From the NCBI RefSeq assembly GCF_014197535.1, contig NZ_JACIFV010000006.1:1-64000 (forward strand): 64,000 bases of DNA, read 5' to 3'. Numbering within the stretch: position 1 is the first letter of the stretch; each line of letters begins with the position of its first letter. Position numbers and translations under genes: made by a program. Under the pieces are notes generated by a model. That model did not search any database. It had not been told where the DNA came from and was given only the letters and a program-made list of their open reading frames with translations. Below, one piece after another: positions 42,522 through 51,275 of this stretch. This stretch comes from Rhizobium aethiopicum. Its GTDB lineage: Bacteria > Pseudomonadota > Alphaproteobacteria > Rhizobiales > Rhizobiaceae.

Positions 42522-42977
42522 TCACGACGCGCAAGAATAAGCCGTAGCCGAACGCGCCGTCAGTTTTGCTTCGAATTCAGCCGCAATTTCCTCAAGCGTC
42601 ACGCTGCCCAGCCGCCTCAAAAGCAGCGCCTCCGCCTCCTTCATCGCGTCGGCCAGCGCGTTATTCACCGCCTGTTCGACCAGACATTTGGGCTGATCGT
42701 CGGCGGGGCCGATGGCAAACACGTGCGGTTCGCCAAGCGCATTGTAGACGTCGAGCAGGGTGATCTCGGACAAAGGCCGCACCAGCGTCCAGCCGCCGCC
42801 ATGGCCTTTTTCCGAGCGCACATAGCCCTGCTGACGAAGCCCGGCCATGGTGCGGCGGACGACGACGGGATTGGTGTTCAGCATCTTTGCAATCATTTCG
42901 GAGGTTGCCGCATCCTGATGCCGATCCATGTGGATCAGCACGTGCAGCATGCGGGAAAGGCGGCTGTCGTTGCGCAT
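42522..42977 (-). CDS. Rrf2 family transcriptional regulator
   Basis: 151 residues. The N-terminal winged helix (SRLSRMLHVLIHMDRHQDAA; NPVVVRRTMAGLRQQGYVRS; KGHGGGWTLVRPLSEITLLD) is typical of Rrf2 proteins. The three-Cys cluster of iron-sulfur members is absent: only single Cys in KCLVEQAV and near the C-terminus are visible. It may therefore sense redox by thiols or by a ligand. The ATG at 42977 follows AGGACAG. It is transcribed away from the thioredoxin-reductase-like gene, which it probably controls through the shared 130-bp region. Confidence 0.88.
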   Translation of the reverse strand: MRNDSRLSRMLHVLIHMDRHQDAATSEMIAKMLNTNPVVVRRTMAGLRQQGYVRSEKGHGGGWTLVRPLSEITLLDVYNALGEPHVFAIGPADDQPKCLVEQAVNNALADAMKEAEALLLRRLGSVTLEEIAAEFEAKLTARSATAYSCAS

Positions 42978-43036
42978 GGTTCTGTCCTGTCGATCGAGCA
43001 TTCCATTATCACAGCCAGTTTGTAACAAGACAAGTG

Positions 43037-43085
43037 ACATGAATCTTGACGGCCTCGTTTCATGTAACTTATGATGATTCATGAA
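43037..43085. promoter_or_regulatory. Candidate Rrf2 operator with ATGAA/TTCAT half-sites
   Basis: ACATGAA at 43037-43043 and TTCATGT at 43059-43065 form an inverted repeat. TTCATGAA at 43078-43085 is a further palindrome. All lie between the divergent Rrf2 gene and the oxidoreductase, where an operator for both is expected. Confidence 0.5.
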
Positions 43086-43107
43086 CCAATATCGAAGGAG
43101 TCACCGC

Positions 43108-44013
43108 ATGTCCTACGAAGTCATCGTCATCGGCGGCAATTTTGCCGGTCTGTCGGCAGCCATGCAGCTCACCCGGGCGCGGCGGCGGGTTCTGCTCGTC
43201 GATGCGGGCGCGCCGCGAAACCGGTTTTCGCTGGCCTCGCACGGTTTCCTCGGCCAGGACGGTCAGGCGCCGGCGGCGATCATGGATGAGGGGAAGAGGC
43301 AGCTTTCGCTTTATCCGAACATCACGCTGCGCGACGGCAAGGTTATCCGCGCCCGGAAGGAGGGCGAGGAATTCACGATCGCCATCGAAGGCGGCGGCGA
43401 AGAACGCGCCGCCCGCCTCATTCTCGCAACCGGCGTCAGCGACACGCTGCCCGACATCCCCGGTCTTGGCGACCGCTGGGGCCGCTCGGTGCTGCACTGC
43501 CCCTATTGCCACGGATACGAGGTGAGCGGCGGCGAAGTCGGCGTCCTTGCAAACCATCCGCATTCGGCTCATTCCGCCATGATGATCCCGGACTGGGGCG
43601 CGACCACCTTCTTCACCCAGGCACTGTTCGAGCCCGATGAAGAGCAGCTGGCACGGCTGACTGCCCGTGGAGTACGCATCGAGCACAGCCCGATCGTGGA
43701 GCTGTTGGGCGATAGTCCGAAACTCCATGCGGTGCGTCTCGCCGATGGCCGTACCGTTAAGCTCGACGCCATTTTCGTCGCGCCGAAAACGGCGATGGCG
43801 AGCCCTATCGCCGAGCAGCTCGGCTGCGCCTTCGACGACGGTGCCTTCGGGCCGGTCATTCGCACCGGCGAAAACAAGGAGACCAGCGTCAAGGGAGTCT
43901 TCGCCGCCGGCGATGCCGTAAGCTCCATGCACAGCGGCACGCTCGCCTCCGCCTCGGGTGTCCTCGCCGGCGTGCATTGCCATCAGTCGCTGGTGATGCA
44001 GCCGGCTGCTTAG
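43108..44013 (+). CDS. Thioredoxin-reductase-like NAD(P)/FAD oxidoreductase
   Basis: 301 residues. FAD site: VIVIGGNFAGLSAAMQLTRA and the downstream DAGAPRNRF. The redox-active disulfide motif is CPYCHGYE (about residue 132), in the position of the CxxC of thioredoxin reductase. The NADP domain is partial (GGEVGVLANHPHSAHSA lacks a full GxGxxA). The C-terminal FAD contact is VKGVFAAGDAVSSMHSGTLA. It may reduce a small disulfide or other substrate rather than thioredoxin. The start follows GAAGGAG; an ATG 27 bases upstream lies in the operator and is rejected. Confidence 0.85.
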   Translation: MSYEVIVIGGNFAGLSAAMQLTRARRRVLLVDAGAPRNRFSLASHGFLGQDGQAPAAIMDEGKRQLSLYPNITLRDGKVIRARKEGEEFTIAIEGGGEERAARLILATGVSDTLPDIPGLGDRWGRSVLHCPYCHGYEVSGGEVGVLANHPHSAHSAMMIPDWGATTFFTQALFEPDEEQLARLTARGVRIEHSPIVELLGDSPKLHAVRLADGRTVKLDAIFVAPKTAMASPIAEQLGCAFDDGAFGPVIRTGENKETSVKGVFAAGDAVSSMHSGTLASASGVLAGVHCHQSLVMQPAA

Positions 44014-44241
44014 GGCAGAAACGGCACGTTATTTCGGTTTCTCAAGCAGATCAGGGACTTTCAAGTCCACCTCGTAGTCTTCGAGTGGAAATCTCAACGC
44101 GTTAATCATCGCTATTCAAAATAGCGAGCTGATGGAGCCGACTTATTGCAATTTCTGCGTTTGAATTGTAGCTGTTTCATCCAACGACCATCAAGCAAGA
44201 CGATGGTGAGACCGCGGATCGCGGGTTTGGGGCAAATCGAA

Positions 44242-44703
44242 ATGGGGGCAATTCAAGTGGGGTTTACTGAAGCTGTTCGGACTGTTTTGACGCAGAAATA
44301 TGCAACATTTTCCGGTAGGGCATCCCGATCGGAATATTGGTGGTTTTTTCTGTTCTATATGTTGTTGGCTATTGCAATTGCAGTTTTAGCCTTCGTGGTC
44401 GGCTCCTTTTCCGGGCAACAGGGGGAAGTTTCATCGGGGGTCATCCTTGTTATGGTCATCGGCGGATTGTTGGCACTTGCCCTCGTTTTGCCAATCCTGT
44501 CCCTTCAGGTTCGCCGCTTTCATGATCGCAACATTTCCGGTTGGTGGTATCTCGCGCTGATCATCCTGGGGATGGTTCCCTATATCGGTCCCGTTACCAG
44601 CCTCTCGATCACCATTATTTCCGTGCTGAGAGGCACGGATGGTCCGAACAGGTTCGGGCAGGATCCGCTGCGTCCCGAAGCGCGAGCAGAGGTCTTTGCC
44701 TAG
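44242..44703 (+). CDS. DUF805 membrane protein
   Basis: 153 residues. The family signature is clear: YATFSGRASRSEYWWFFLFY at the start and LPILSLQVRRFHDRNISGWW, then the terminal GPNRFGQDP. About four membrane segments. The molecular role of DUF805 proteins (YhaH/YhaI-like) is unknown. The stop is three bases before the next start codon, so it is the first gene of the seven-gene operon. An in-frame ATG at 44146 would add an unrelated extension; the ATG at 44242 is used. The 228-bp gap upstream has no gene. Confidence 0.85.
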   Translation: MGAIQVGFTEAVRTVLTQKYATFSGRASRSEYWWFFLFYMLLAIAIAVLAFVVGSFSGQQGEVSSGVILVMVIGGLLALALVLPILSLQVRRFHDRNISGWWYLALIILGMVPYIGPVTSLSITIISVLRGTDGPNRFGQDPLRPEARAEVFA

Positions 44704-44706
44704 AGC

Positions 44707-45471
44707 ATGACCATTCGCAACGCCGGCCTGCTGGCGGCTCTGTTCCTGGCCGCCTCGGCTTCATTTCTGCCCGCTCGGGCGCAGGACAGCGGCGGTCAGC
44801 CCGTCGACAGTCAGCCTATCAGCGCCGTCGGGACGGAATATGCCTCGCAGTGCCTGCTGAATGGGCTGCGCTGCACGCTCGTCTACGACGATACGTCCGA
44901 TCAGGCCAAAGCGGCGTCGGGTACGACGTCGTCTCAAGGCAAGCCGCCGGTGCGGCGCACGCCGTCATCTTTCCCGCGGGAACCTGTGATCAGCGGCGGC
45001 CCTCTGGCCATTGCCGTCGTGTTCGTCGGCTTGGCAGCGGTAATCGGCCTGTGGATGCGTTTCGGAAATGGCGGCGTCCTGCTGTCGTCTGCTCCGCGCG
45101 ACATTAAGCAGCGTCAGGAGGCGCCGGAAAACTGGCGCACCGGCGCCGACGAGGTTGAGGAAAAGCCAAGCGATTTCCTGCAGCGGATTGCAGCCATGGC
45201 CGATCGAAGGCAGGCGCTTGTCCTGCTGCTCAGGCATTGTCTGCTGCACGCCGCCGACATTACGGACACACGGCTTTCCCGCGCCGATACGGAACGTGCT
45301 GTCTTCGCGCGCTTGCCGAAAACCATGCCCGGCCGCGACCGGCTTGCAAGCTTCCTGACGGCGGTGGAACTCGTTCATTACGGTGGCCGCACCGTTGCGG
45401 AGAACCATTTCGGCGTCCTTCTTGCGACCGGGCGTGATCTGCTTGCGGCAGGCAGAGTGGCTCATGCGTAG
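44707..45471 (+). CDS. DUF4129-type membrane-anchored protein
   Basis: 254 residues. Signal peptide at residues 1-25 (AALFLAASASFLPARA), periplasmic stretch, one membrane segment at about 97-118, then a cytosolic C-terminal domain. That domain (LVLLLRHCLLHAADITDTRL; FLTAVELVHYGGRTVAENHF) fits DUF4129, a domain often encoded next to MoxR ATPases. It probably cooperates with the MoxR/DUF58 system. It overlaps the next gene by eight bases. Confidence 0.75.
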   Translation: MTIRNAGLLAALFLAASASFLPARAQDSGGQPVDSQPISAVGTEYASQCLLNGLRCTLVYDDTSDQAKAASGTTSSQGKPPVRRTPSSFPREPVISGGPLAIAVVFVGLAAVIGLWMRFGNGGVLLSSAPRDIKQRQEAPENWRTGADEVEEKPSDFLQRIAAMADRRQALVLLLRHCLLHAADITDTRLSRADTERAVFARLPKTMPGRDRLASFLTAVELVHYGGRTVAENHFGVLLATGRDLLAAGRVAHA

Positions 45472-46738
45472 ATCGGCCCCCGTTTTAATCCTGGGGCTGG
45501 TGCTCGCGCTGGCTGCACTGGCAGTCTTTGCGGTGTCGCGGGGCAGCGATTACGACCGTTCGCCTCTTGGCCACAAGGGGCTGGAATTGTGGCTGCAGAC
45601 CAAGGGTATCCCGGTCGTCCGTTCCGACCCTCATCTTGTCCAGGCGCGTTCCAAAATCTCGCTGCGCATCATTCCCCTGTCGATACGCAAAGGCGAGGCT
45701 GTCACACCTCGATCAGACGATGAGACGGACGGTCTGGAACCGGAAAACCCTGTTGTGGAGGCAGACCAATACGCCCTGCCGACGCTGATCGTTTTGCCGA
45801 AATGGCGCGGCAGCGTATCGACGGAAGGTGTCGCCGGTAAATCGGGGCTGATTGATCTCGCCGATATCAGCAATGAACTCGACAAGATCGGCTACTCCGA
45901 TTTTGGCTTTGCCCGCAGCGGGACCAGTTTTGAGGAAGCGCAGCCGCAGCTGCGACCGGGACAGCCGATCAAGATCGCCCTCTATCGGGCACAAACCTTC
46001 GAGCGGTCGAGCCTTCCGAGCGGCTGCGGGGAGGTCGTGGGCACGCCGTCGGGTGTGCTGCTTCTGCACTGCGCGGCCGATCCCACCGTCTATCTGCTGT
46101 CGGATCCCGATCTGTTGAATAATCACGGACTGGCCTTGGCCGATAACGCCGCCTTTGCCTTCTCATTGGTCCAGTCTCTCCGCGGCGCCGGCGAGACGCG
46201 GCCGATCTACCTGGATACATCGGGCGAACCTCTCGATAGCGAGGCAACGGTAGACGAGGGGCAATCCTATGAGCGGTCCACTGCCGATCTGAAGCGCTTT
46301 TTCGTCTATCCCTTATCGGCCATCTGGGGAGCTGTGCTGGTTGTGGCGGCGATCTGCTTCTGGCGGGGCGCCCATCGCTTCGGGCCACCTTTGCGTGAGG
46401 CCTCCGGAAATATCGAATTGTCGAAGACCGCCGCGATCGAAGCCACGGCGCGGCTCTTGCGGCTTTCCGGCAATGACGGCCGGATGACCGGACAGTTCGT
46501 GCTGCATCTGCTTGCCGATAAGGCGCAACTGCTCTTCGGCTCCGGCGCCGGAAATCAGGAAGGCATCGCACGATTGTTCCAACGCCTGTCGCGTCAAGAC
46601 AAGACGGCCGCGCAGGCCTTGCACGCCGCAGCCGAGGCGCTGATCGAACGCGGACATGTCATGACGCGCTCGGATCTGCATCGCAATCTCGAGACATTCA
46701 GAAAATTGCTAGGGAGCTTTGAGTTTGGATCTAGGTGA
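45464..46738 (+). CDS. DUF4350-type membrane protein
   Basis: 424 residues. An N-terminal membrane anchor (VLILGLVLALAALAVFAVS) is followed by a periplasmic domain of about 270 residues containing SPLGHKGLELWLQTKGIPVV, the DUF4350 start, and LLNNHGLALADNAAFAFSLV. A second membrane segment lies at about 285-305 (LSAIWGAVLVVAAICFWRGA), then a cytosolic tail. DUF4350 proteins commonly sit in MoxR operons; no enzymatic residues are evident. It overlaps its neighbours at both ends. Confidence 0.8.
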   Translation: MRRSAPVLILGLVLALAALAVFAVSRGSDYDRSPLGHKGLELWLQTKGIPVVRSDPHLVQARSKISLRIIPLSIRKGEAVTPRSDDETDGLEPENPVVEADQYALPTLIVLPKWRGSVSTEGVAGKSGLIDLADISNELDKIGYSDFGFARSGTSFEEAQPQLRPGQPIKIALYRAQTFERSSLPSGCGEVVGTPSGVLLLHCAADPTVYLLSDPDLLNNHGLALADNAAFAFSLVQSLRGAGETRPIYLDTSGEPLDSEATVDEGQSYERSTADLKRFFVYPLSAIWGAVLVVAAICFWRGAHRFGPPLREASGNIELSKTAAIEATARLLRLSGNDGRMTGQFVLHLLADKAQLLFGSGAGNQEGIARLFQRLSRQDKTAAQALHAAAEALIERGHVMTRSDLHRNLETFRKLLGSFEFGSR

Positions 46739-47681
46739 GTTTCGCGATCTTATCGCTACGGTTCGTGGTGAAATCGGCAAGGTGGTGCAAGGACAGGACG
46801 CCATCATCGATCTCGTTCTGATTTCGATTTTTGCCGGTGGGCACTGCCTCGTCGAAGGGCCTCCCGGCACGGCCAAAACCCTGCTGGCCCGCTCGGTTTC
46901 CGCGGCCATGGCGCTGGATTATCGCCGTATCCAGTTCACGCCCGACCTGATGCCGAGCGATGTGCTCGGCGTCAATCTCTTCAACTTCCAGACCAATCAA
47001 TTCCACCTGACCAAGGGCCCCGTCTTTACCGACATCCTTCTGGCCGACGAGATCAATCGCGCTCCGCCGAAGACGCAGTCCGCCCTGCTGCAGGCGATGA
47101 ACGAGCGGATGGTGACGATCGACGGGACCGATTATTTGCTGGGGTCGGATTTCTTCGTGCTTGCCACGCAGAATCCGATCGAGCAGCAGGGCACCTATCC
47201 CTTGCCCGAAGCACAGCTCGACCGCTTCCTGTTCAAGCTCGTCGTCGATTTCCCCGACCGCGACACCGAAATCGCCATCCTCTCCAAACACGCCAAGCAG
47301 GCGCTGAAATCGGATATGCGCAATGCCGGCATCCGTCCGCTTGTCACCAGCGCAGCGCTTGCCGAGGGGCGGGCGCTGATCGACGCCATCCATCTGGATG
47401 AGACGACCCTGACCTATGTCGTCGACCTGGTGCGTGCCACGCGCTCCGATCCCGATATTCTCTATGGCGCATCCACGCGCGCTGCCGACGCCCTTGCCTC
47501 GGCGGTCAGAGTGCGGGCGGCCTTCGAAGGCCGGGATTACGGCTTGCCGGACGATATCCAGGCGTTGCTGGTGCCCGCGCTTCGCCATCGCATCGTTCTT
47601 TCGCCTTCGGCCGAAATCGATGGCCGTACCCCCGACGAGGTGCTGCGCAGCATCATGAACCGCGTGGATGCGCCTCGTTAA
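46725..47681 (+). CDS. MoxR-family AAA+ ATPase
   Basis: About 318 residues. Walker A is EGPPGTAKTLLARS, Walker B ILLADEINRAPPKTQSALLQ, sensor 1 ATQNPIEQQGTYPLPEAQLD, and sensor 2 lies in the C-terminal helices (YGASTRAADALASAVRVRAA). MoxR ATPases act as chaperones for metal centres or protein complexes, often with von Willebrand-like partner proteins. The TTG at 46725 has AGGGAG eight bases upstream; a TTG at 46719 has too short a spacing. It overlaps the DUF58 gene (TAATG) and the upstream gene. Confidence 0.94.
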   Translation: MDLGEFRDLIATVRGEIGKVVQGQDAIIDLVLISIFAGGHCLVEGPPGTAKTLLARSVSAAMALDYRRIQFTPDLMPSDVLGVNLFNFQTNQFHLTKGPVFTDILLADEINRAPPKTQSALLQAMNERMVTIDGTDYLLGSDFFVLATQNPIEQQGTYPLPEAQLDRFLFKLVVDFPDRDTEIAILSKHAKQALKSDMRNAGIRPLVTSAALAEGRALIDAIHLDETTLTYVVDLVRATRSDPDILYGASTRAADALASAVRVRAAFEGRDYGLPDDIQALLVPALRHRIVLSPSAEIDGRTPDEVLRSIMNRVDAPR

Positions 47682-49000
47682 TGCGGCCATCCCGTTACCT
47701 GATCGCGCTCGTTCTGATTTTGGCCGCGGTGACGGTCTTCGTCAGCGTATGGTGGCGCGATATGGGGTATCCGCTGCTGATGCTGTGGGTTGCGCTTGCG
47801 GCATTGACGGCAGGCGATCTGGCGATGTCGGCCTCATCGGGCCGGATGACGGTGGAATTTGATCTGCCGCCGCAAGGTTTTGTCGGTCACACCGCCGTAT
47901 TTGCGGTGACGATCCGGCCGCAGAAGGACGCGGTGCCCGAGAATGTCGAGATTCGGATCGATTGTGCTCCGGAGCTTGCCGTCGGCGAAGGCAGATTGGC
48001 GCGTGCTGCGTCCGTCGCCGGTGAAAGCCATTTCAGGGCCCCCGTAAATCTTCGCCTTACGCGACGGGGGCGGTATGCGATCCATGTGTTGTGGCTGAAA
48101 TGGCCATCGCGGCTGAGGCTGCTCGACATTATCGCGCAGATGCCGGTGGAAAGGGAGATCGCCGTCCTGCCTGACATATCGCCGGTCCTGTCGGGAGCGA
48201 TAAGGACTCAGATCCTGCCGCTGGAAGCCGGCCAGAAGGATTTGCGGCTGCGCGGCGAAGGATCGGAATTCCATCAGCTGCGCGAGTTTGCCAGCGGCAT
48301 GGATCCGCGCAGCATCGACTGGAAGCGATCCGCCCGGATGCGCAATCTCGTCGTGCGCGAGATGCGGGCCGAACGAAACCATCAGATCATCTTGTGCATC
48401 GATTCCGGACGGCTGATGGCCGAACAGCTCGGCGGGTTCGCCAAGCTCGATCGCGCCATCAATGCCGCCTTGGCAATGTGCTGGGGGGCGGGGCTTGCCG
48501 GCGATCTCGTGGGCTTCTACAGTTTTGATAGCCGCCCGCGCCTGTTCGTGCCGGCCTTGCCTGGAAGAGCGGCCTTTCCGCGACTTCAGACGATGTGCGC
48601 CGAGCTGCGCTATGAAACCCAGGAGAGCAACCACACGCTCGGACTGACGCATTTGTCGGGACGTCTGAAGCGACGTTCGTTGATCGTTATATTCTCCGAT
48701 TTCGTCGACAGCATCACGGCGGAGCTGATGATCGAGAACATCCAGGTCCTCGCCCGGCATCATTTCATCGTCTATGTCGCCTTGCGCGATCCGATGCTGG
48801 CAAAGCTGACAGAACCGGAAGACATCAGCTTGGACGCGGTCGCCTGCTCCGTGGCAGCGCGTCAGATCGTTCAGGAGAGGCGCACTGTCATGGAAAAGCT
48901 GGCGCGTCTCGGCGTACTCTGCCTCGACAGCACGCCGGAGGCGCTGACGTCGGATCTCATTGCGCGCTACATCGAAATCAAATCCCGCGAGATGATATGA
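47681..49000 (+). CDS. DUF58 protein
   Basis: 439 residues. Two N-terminal membrane segments (LIALVLILAAVTVFVSVWW and a second to about residue 48), a beta-rich middle, then the DUF58 signature RGEGSEFHQLREFASGMDPR, IDWKRSARMRNLVVRE. After that comes a von Willebrand A-like fold (IILCIDSGRLM, a MIDAS-like Asp-x-Ser). DUF58 and MoxR genes are adjacent in a very wide range of bacteria, and the proteins are thought to act together. Start and stop both overlap neighbours. Confidence 0.93.
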   Translation: MRPSRYLIALVLILAAVTVFVSVWWRDMGYPLLMLWVALAALTAGDLAMSASSGRMTVEFDLPPQGFVGHTAVFAVTIRPQKDAVPENVEIRIDCAPELAVGEGRLARAASVAGESHFRAPVNLRLTRRGRYAIHVLWLKWPSRLRLLDIIAQMPVEREIAVLPDISPVLSGAIRTQILPLEAGQKDLRLRGEGSEFHQLREFASGMDPRSIDWKRSARMRNLVVREMRAERNHQIILCIDSGRLMAEQLGGFAKLDRAINAALAMCWGAGLAGDLVGFYSFDSRPRLFVPALPGRAAFPRLQTMCAELRYETQESNHTLGLTHLSGRLKRRSLIVIFSDFVDSITAELMIENIQVLARHHFIVYVALRDPMLAKLTEPEDISLDAVACSVAARQIVQERRTVMEKLARLGVLCLDSTPEALTSDLIARYIEIKSREMI

Positions 49001-50076
49001 TGGATCTTGGGATCGACAGCAGGACAGAGACGGGCGCGTCGATAAACGTCGGCGCCATCCAGACCGATTTGCTGCGCTCGGCGCGCTTTCGCGTGGAGCG
49101 CGAGGCGCACTGGCGTCAGCTGGACGACCTTGTGACGCGGGCGGAGAAGGGTGGCGCAGCGACGCTCGGCTATGACGATGTCCGCAACCTCGCTAGCGGC
49201 TACAGGCAGGCGATGAACTCGCTCAGCGTGGCGCGTGACATTTCCCTCGATCGCGCCCTCATCGCCTATCTGGAGAGCCTCTGCGCCCGGGCCTATCTCG
49301 TCGTCTATGCGCCGCAGGAAAGTCTAGGCGGCCTGATCACCCGCCTGCTGGTCCAGGGCATTCCTCAGGCGGCGCGCCGATCTGCATTGCCCCTGTTCAT
49401 CGGTTTCCTGGCTCTCATTCTCGGGGCGGCCGCCGGATACAGGCTCTTCACCCACGACCCGAGCTGGTTCTATACCTTCGTGCCGCCCGACATGGCCGAT
49501 CAGCGCACTCCGGCAGCGTCGGCCGATTATCTCCGCTCGACGATTTACGGCGATGAACGGCATGAGAGCGACAGGCTCGCGGCATTTTCCGCATTTCTCT
49601 TTTCCCACAACACCACCATCGTCGTCTTCATCTTTGCGCTCGGCGTTTTCATGTCGGTGCCGAGCTTCATCCTCACCTTTTACAATGGCCTCATGCTGGG
49701 CGCGTTTTTTGCGATGTTTTCCCGCAAGGGGCTGGGTTACGATATCTTCGCCTGGCTCTCAATTCACGGCGTGACCGAGCTTGCAGCAATCGCCATTGCC
49801 TGTGCTGGCGGGGCAAGGCTCGGCCTTGCCATTCTCGTTCCGGGTGTGCGAACGCGAAGGGAAGCCTTGCGCCACCAGGCGCATGATGCCGTCAAACTCG
49901 CGATCCTCGCGGCTTTGATGCTTGTCGTGGCAGCTTTCATCGAAGGGGTTCTTCGCCAGACGATCCAGGATCCGATATGGCGCCTCGGCATCGGCTGGGG
50001 AATGGGTGTCTTCTGGGTGAGCTGGCTGCTGTTCAGCGGACGCGAAAGCAAGATTTCGCGGGGGCCGAAGCGATGA
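48997..50076 (+). CDS. Stage II sporulation protein M family (SpoIIM/DUF95) membrane protein
   Basis: 359 residues. A soluble N-terminal region of about 120 residues with helices (SARFRVEREAHWRQLDDLVT) precedes about five membrane segments. Motifs include LSFLF-like FSHNTTIVVFIFALGVFMSV, GLMLGAFFAMF and HGVTELAAIAIACAGGARLG, the SpoIIM core. In non-sporulating bacteria this family accompanies MoxR systems and its role is unknown. ATGA overlap with the DUF58 gene and with the RDD gene. Confidence 0.9.
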   Translation: MMDLGIDSRTETGASINVGAIQTDLLRSARFRVEREAHWRQLDDLVTRAEKGGAATLGYDDVRNLASGYRQAMNSLSVARDISLDRALIAYLESLCARAYLVVYAPQESLGGLITRLLVQGIPQAARRSALPLFIGFLALILGAAAGYRLFTHDPSWFYTFVPPDMADQRTPAASADYLRSTIYGDERHESDRLAAFSAFLFSHNTTIVVFIFALGVFMSVPSFILTFYNGLMLGAFFAMFSRKGLGYDIFAWLSIHGVTELAAIAIACAGGARLGLAILVPGVRTRREALRHQAHDAVKLAILAALMLVVAAFIEGVLRQTIQDPIWRLGIGWGMGVFWVSWLLFSGRESKISRGPKR

Positions 50077-50972
50077 ATCGGCCAGTGACGGACGGCAGGC
50101 GCACCGAACAGTTCATCCCGCCGGAAGGAGTGCCGATCAATTTCGCGATCGCCTCGCTCGGCACTCGCTTCGGCGCACAATTCCTCGACATCCTCTTTAC
50201 GGCGCTCATCATCTTCATTTGCACGGCCGTTATCATCTTCACCGGGTTTCTGCCGGTGAGCGCCGATCTGATGCTCGCCGCCTTGCTCGGCTTTCTCTTG
50301 CGCACCCCCTATTACATCCTGTCAGAGCTCATCTGGAACGGCCGCACGCTTGGGAAAAGAATTACCGGTATCCGCGTCGTCAACATGGACGGGCGGCGGC
50401 TCACCCCACACCAGGTGACCGCACGCAACCTGATGAAGGAGGTCGAGATCTTCGGCCCGATGGGCCTTCTGGCGGGCATGGAAACCCAGGGGGCTTGGGA
50501 GAACGGTCTGGCAGGCATCTGGCTTCTGGCGGTGGTGGTCGTTCCGCTGGCCAACCGACGCCGGCAACGGCTCGGCGATATCATTGCCGGCACGCTGGTT
50601 GTGGACACGCCACGCTCCGTGCTGCTCGCGGACCTTGCTTTGTCCGCACCCGCCGCCGCCTCGTCGCAGCCGGCCTTCGATTTCCAGCCGGAACATCTCG
50701 ATGTCTACGGCAAATATGAGCTGCAGACGCTGGAGGATGTGCTTCGCGACTCGGTGAAGACGTCAGACCATAAAGAGATCATACAGATCGTGCGAACCAT
50801 TACTCGAAGGATCCGGTATGAAGACATCGTAAAGCCCGGCCAGGAGCTGCTTTTCCTCAATGACTTCTACCGCGCCCAGCGGGAGCATCTGGAGAGCCTG
50901 AAGCTCTTTGGGACGCTGCGTGAGAACAAGTATCATGAGCATACGCGGACAGAGCCGAAGAGACTTGTGTGA
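50073..50972 (+). CDS. RDD family membrane protein with soluble C-terminal domain
   Basis: 299 residues. The RDD domain (about 25-190) has the Arg and two Asp motif in LGTRFGAQFLDILFTALIIF, WNGRTLGKRITGIRVVNMDG and RRQRLGDIIAGTLVVD. A soluble tail of about 95 residues follows (EHLDVYGKYELQTLEDVLRD). RDD proteins may act in ion or small-molecule transport, but here position as the last gene of the MoxR operon suggests a membrane component of the same system. Confidence 0.9.
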   Translation: MNRPVTDGRRTEQFIPPEGVPINFAIASLGTRFGAQFLDILFTALIIFICTAVIIFTGFLPVSADLMLAALLGFLLRTPYYILSELIWNGRTLGKRITGIRVVNMDGRRLTPHQVTARNLMKEVEIFGPMGLLAGMETQGAWENGLAGIWLLAVVVVPLANRRRQRLGDIIAGTLVVDTPRSVLLADLALSAPAAASSQPAFDFQPEHLDVYGKYELQTLEDVLRDSVKTSDHKEIIQIVRTITRRIRYEDIVKPGQELLFLNDFYRAQREHLESLKLFGTLRENKYHEHTRTEPKRLV

Positions 50973-51074
50973 GGCGGTGAAGTGAGTTCGGAAATTCGCC
51001 GCGTTGTACCGGCGTTGGAGACACGTTGAGAAGGCTCTATCCCCGGAACCCGTCGCTCCGATATGGCGTACCGT

Positions 51075-51240
51075 GCAGCCCCCTCATCCGCCCTGCCGGG
51101 CACCTTCTCCCCGATGACTAGAAGGGGAGTTGCTGCAGCGGCTTGTTCTTGCCGCTGCCGTTTGTGATGGAGGAAAGCAGTGCGGCGGTTCCCTTCTCCC
51201 CAGCGGGGAGAAGTTCGGCAGGCAGATGAGGGGGCCGCAC
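51075..51240. repeat. Inverted pair of palindromic repeats
   Basis: CCCCCTCATCCGCCCTGCCG with CTTCTCCCC (51080-51112) is mirrored by CTTCTCCCCAGCGGGGAGAA and GGCAGATGAGGGGGC (51192-51236). The pair fills the 303-bp gap between the RDD and FkbM genes; nothing else is seen there. A related unit lies at 62485-62540. Confidence 0.8.
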
Positions 51241-51275
51241 GGCACGGCGTCAACGATCAGTTTTCAGGATATACG

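Noticed and set aside
51075..51240. Inverted repeats considered as ends of an insertion sequence
   Set aside because: No transposase frame between them and no target duplication seen; better explained as a palindromic repeat pair.
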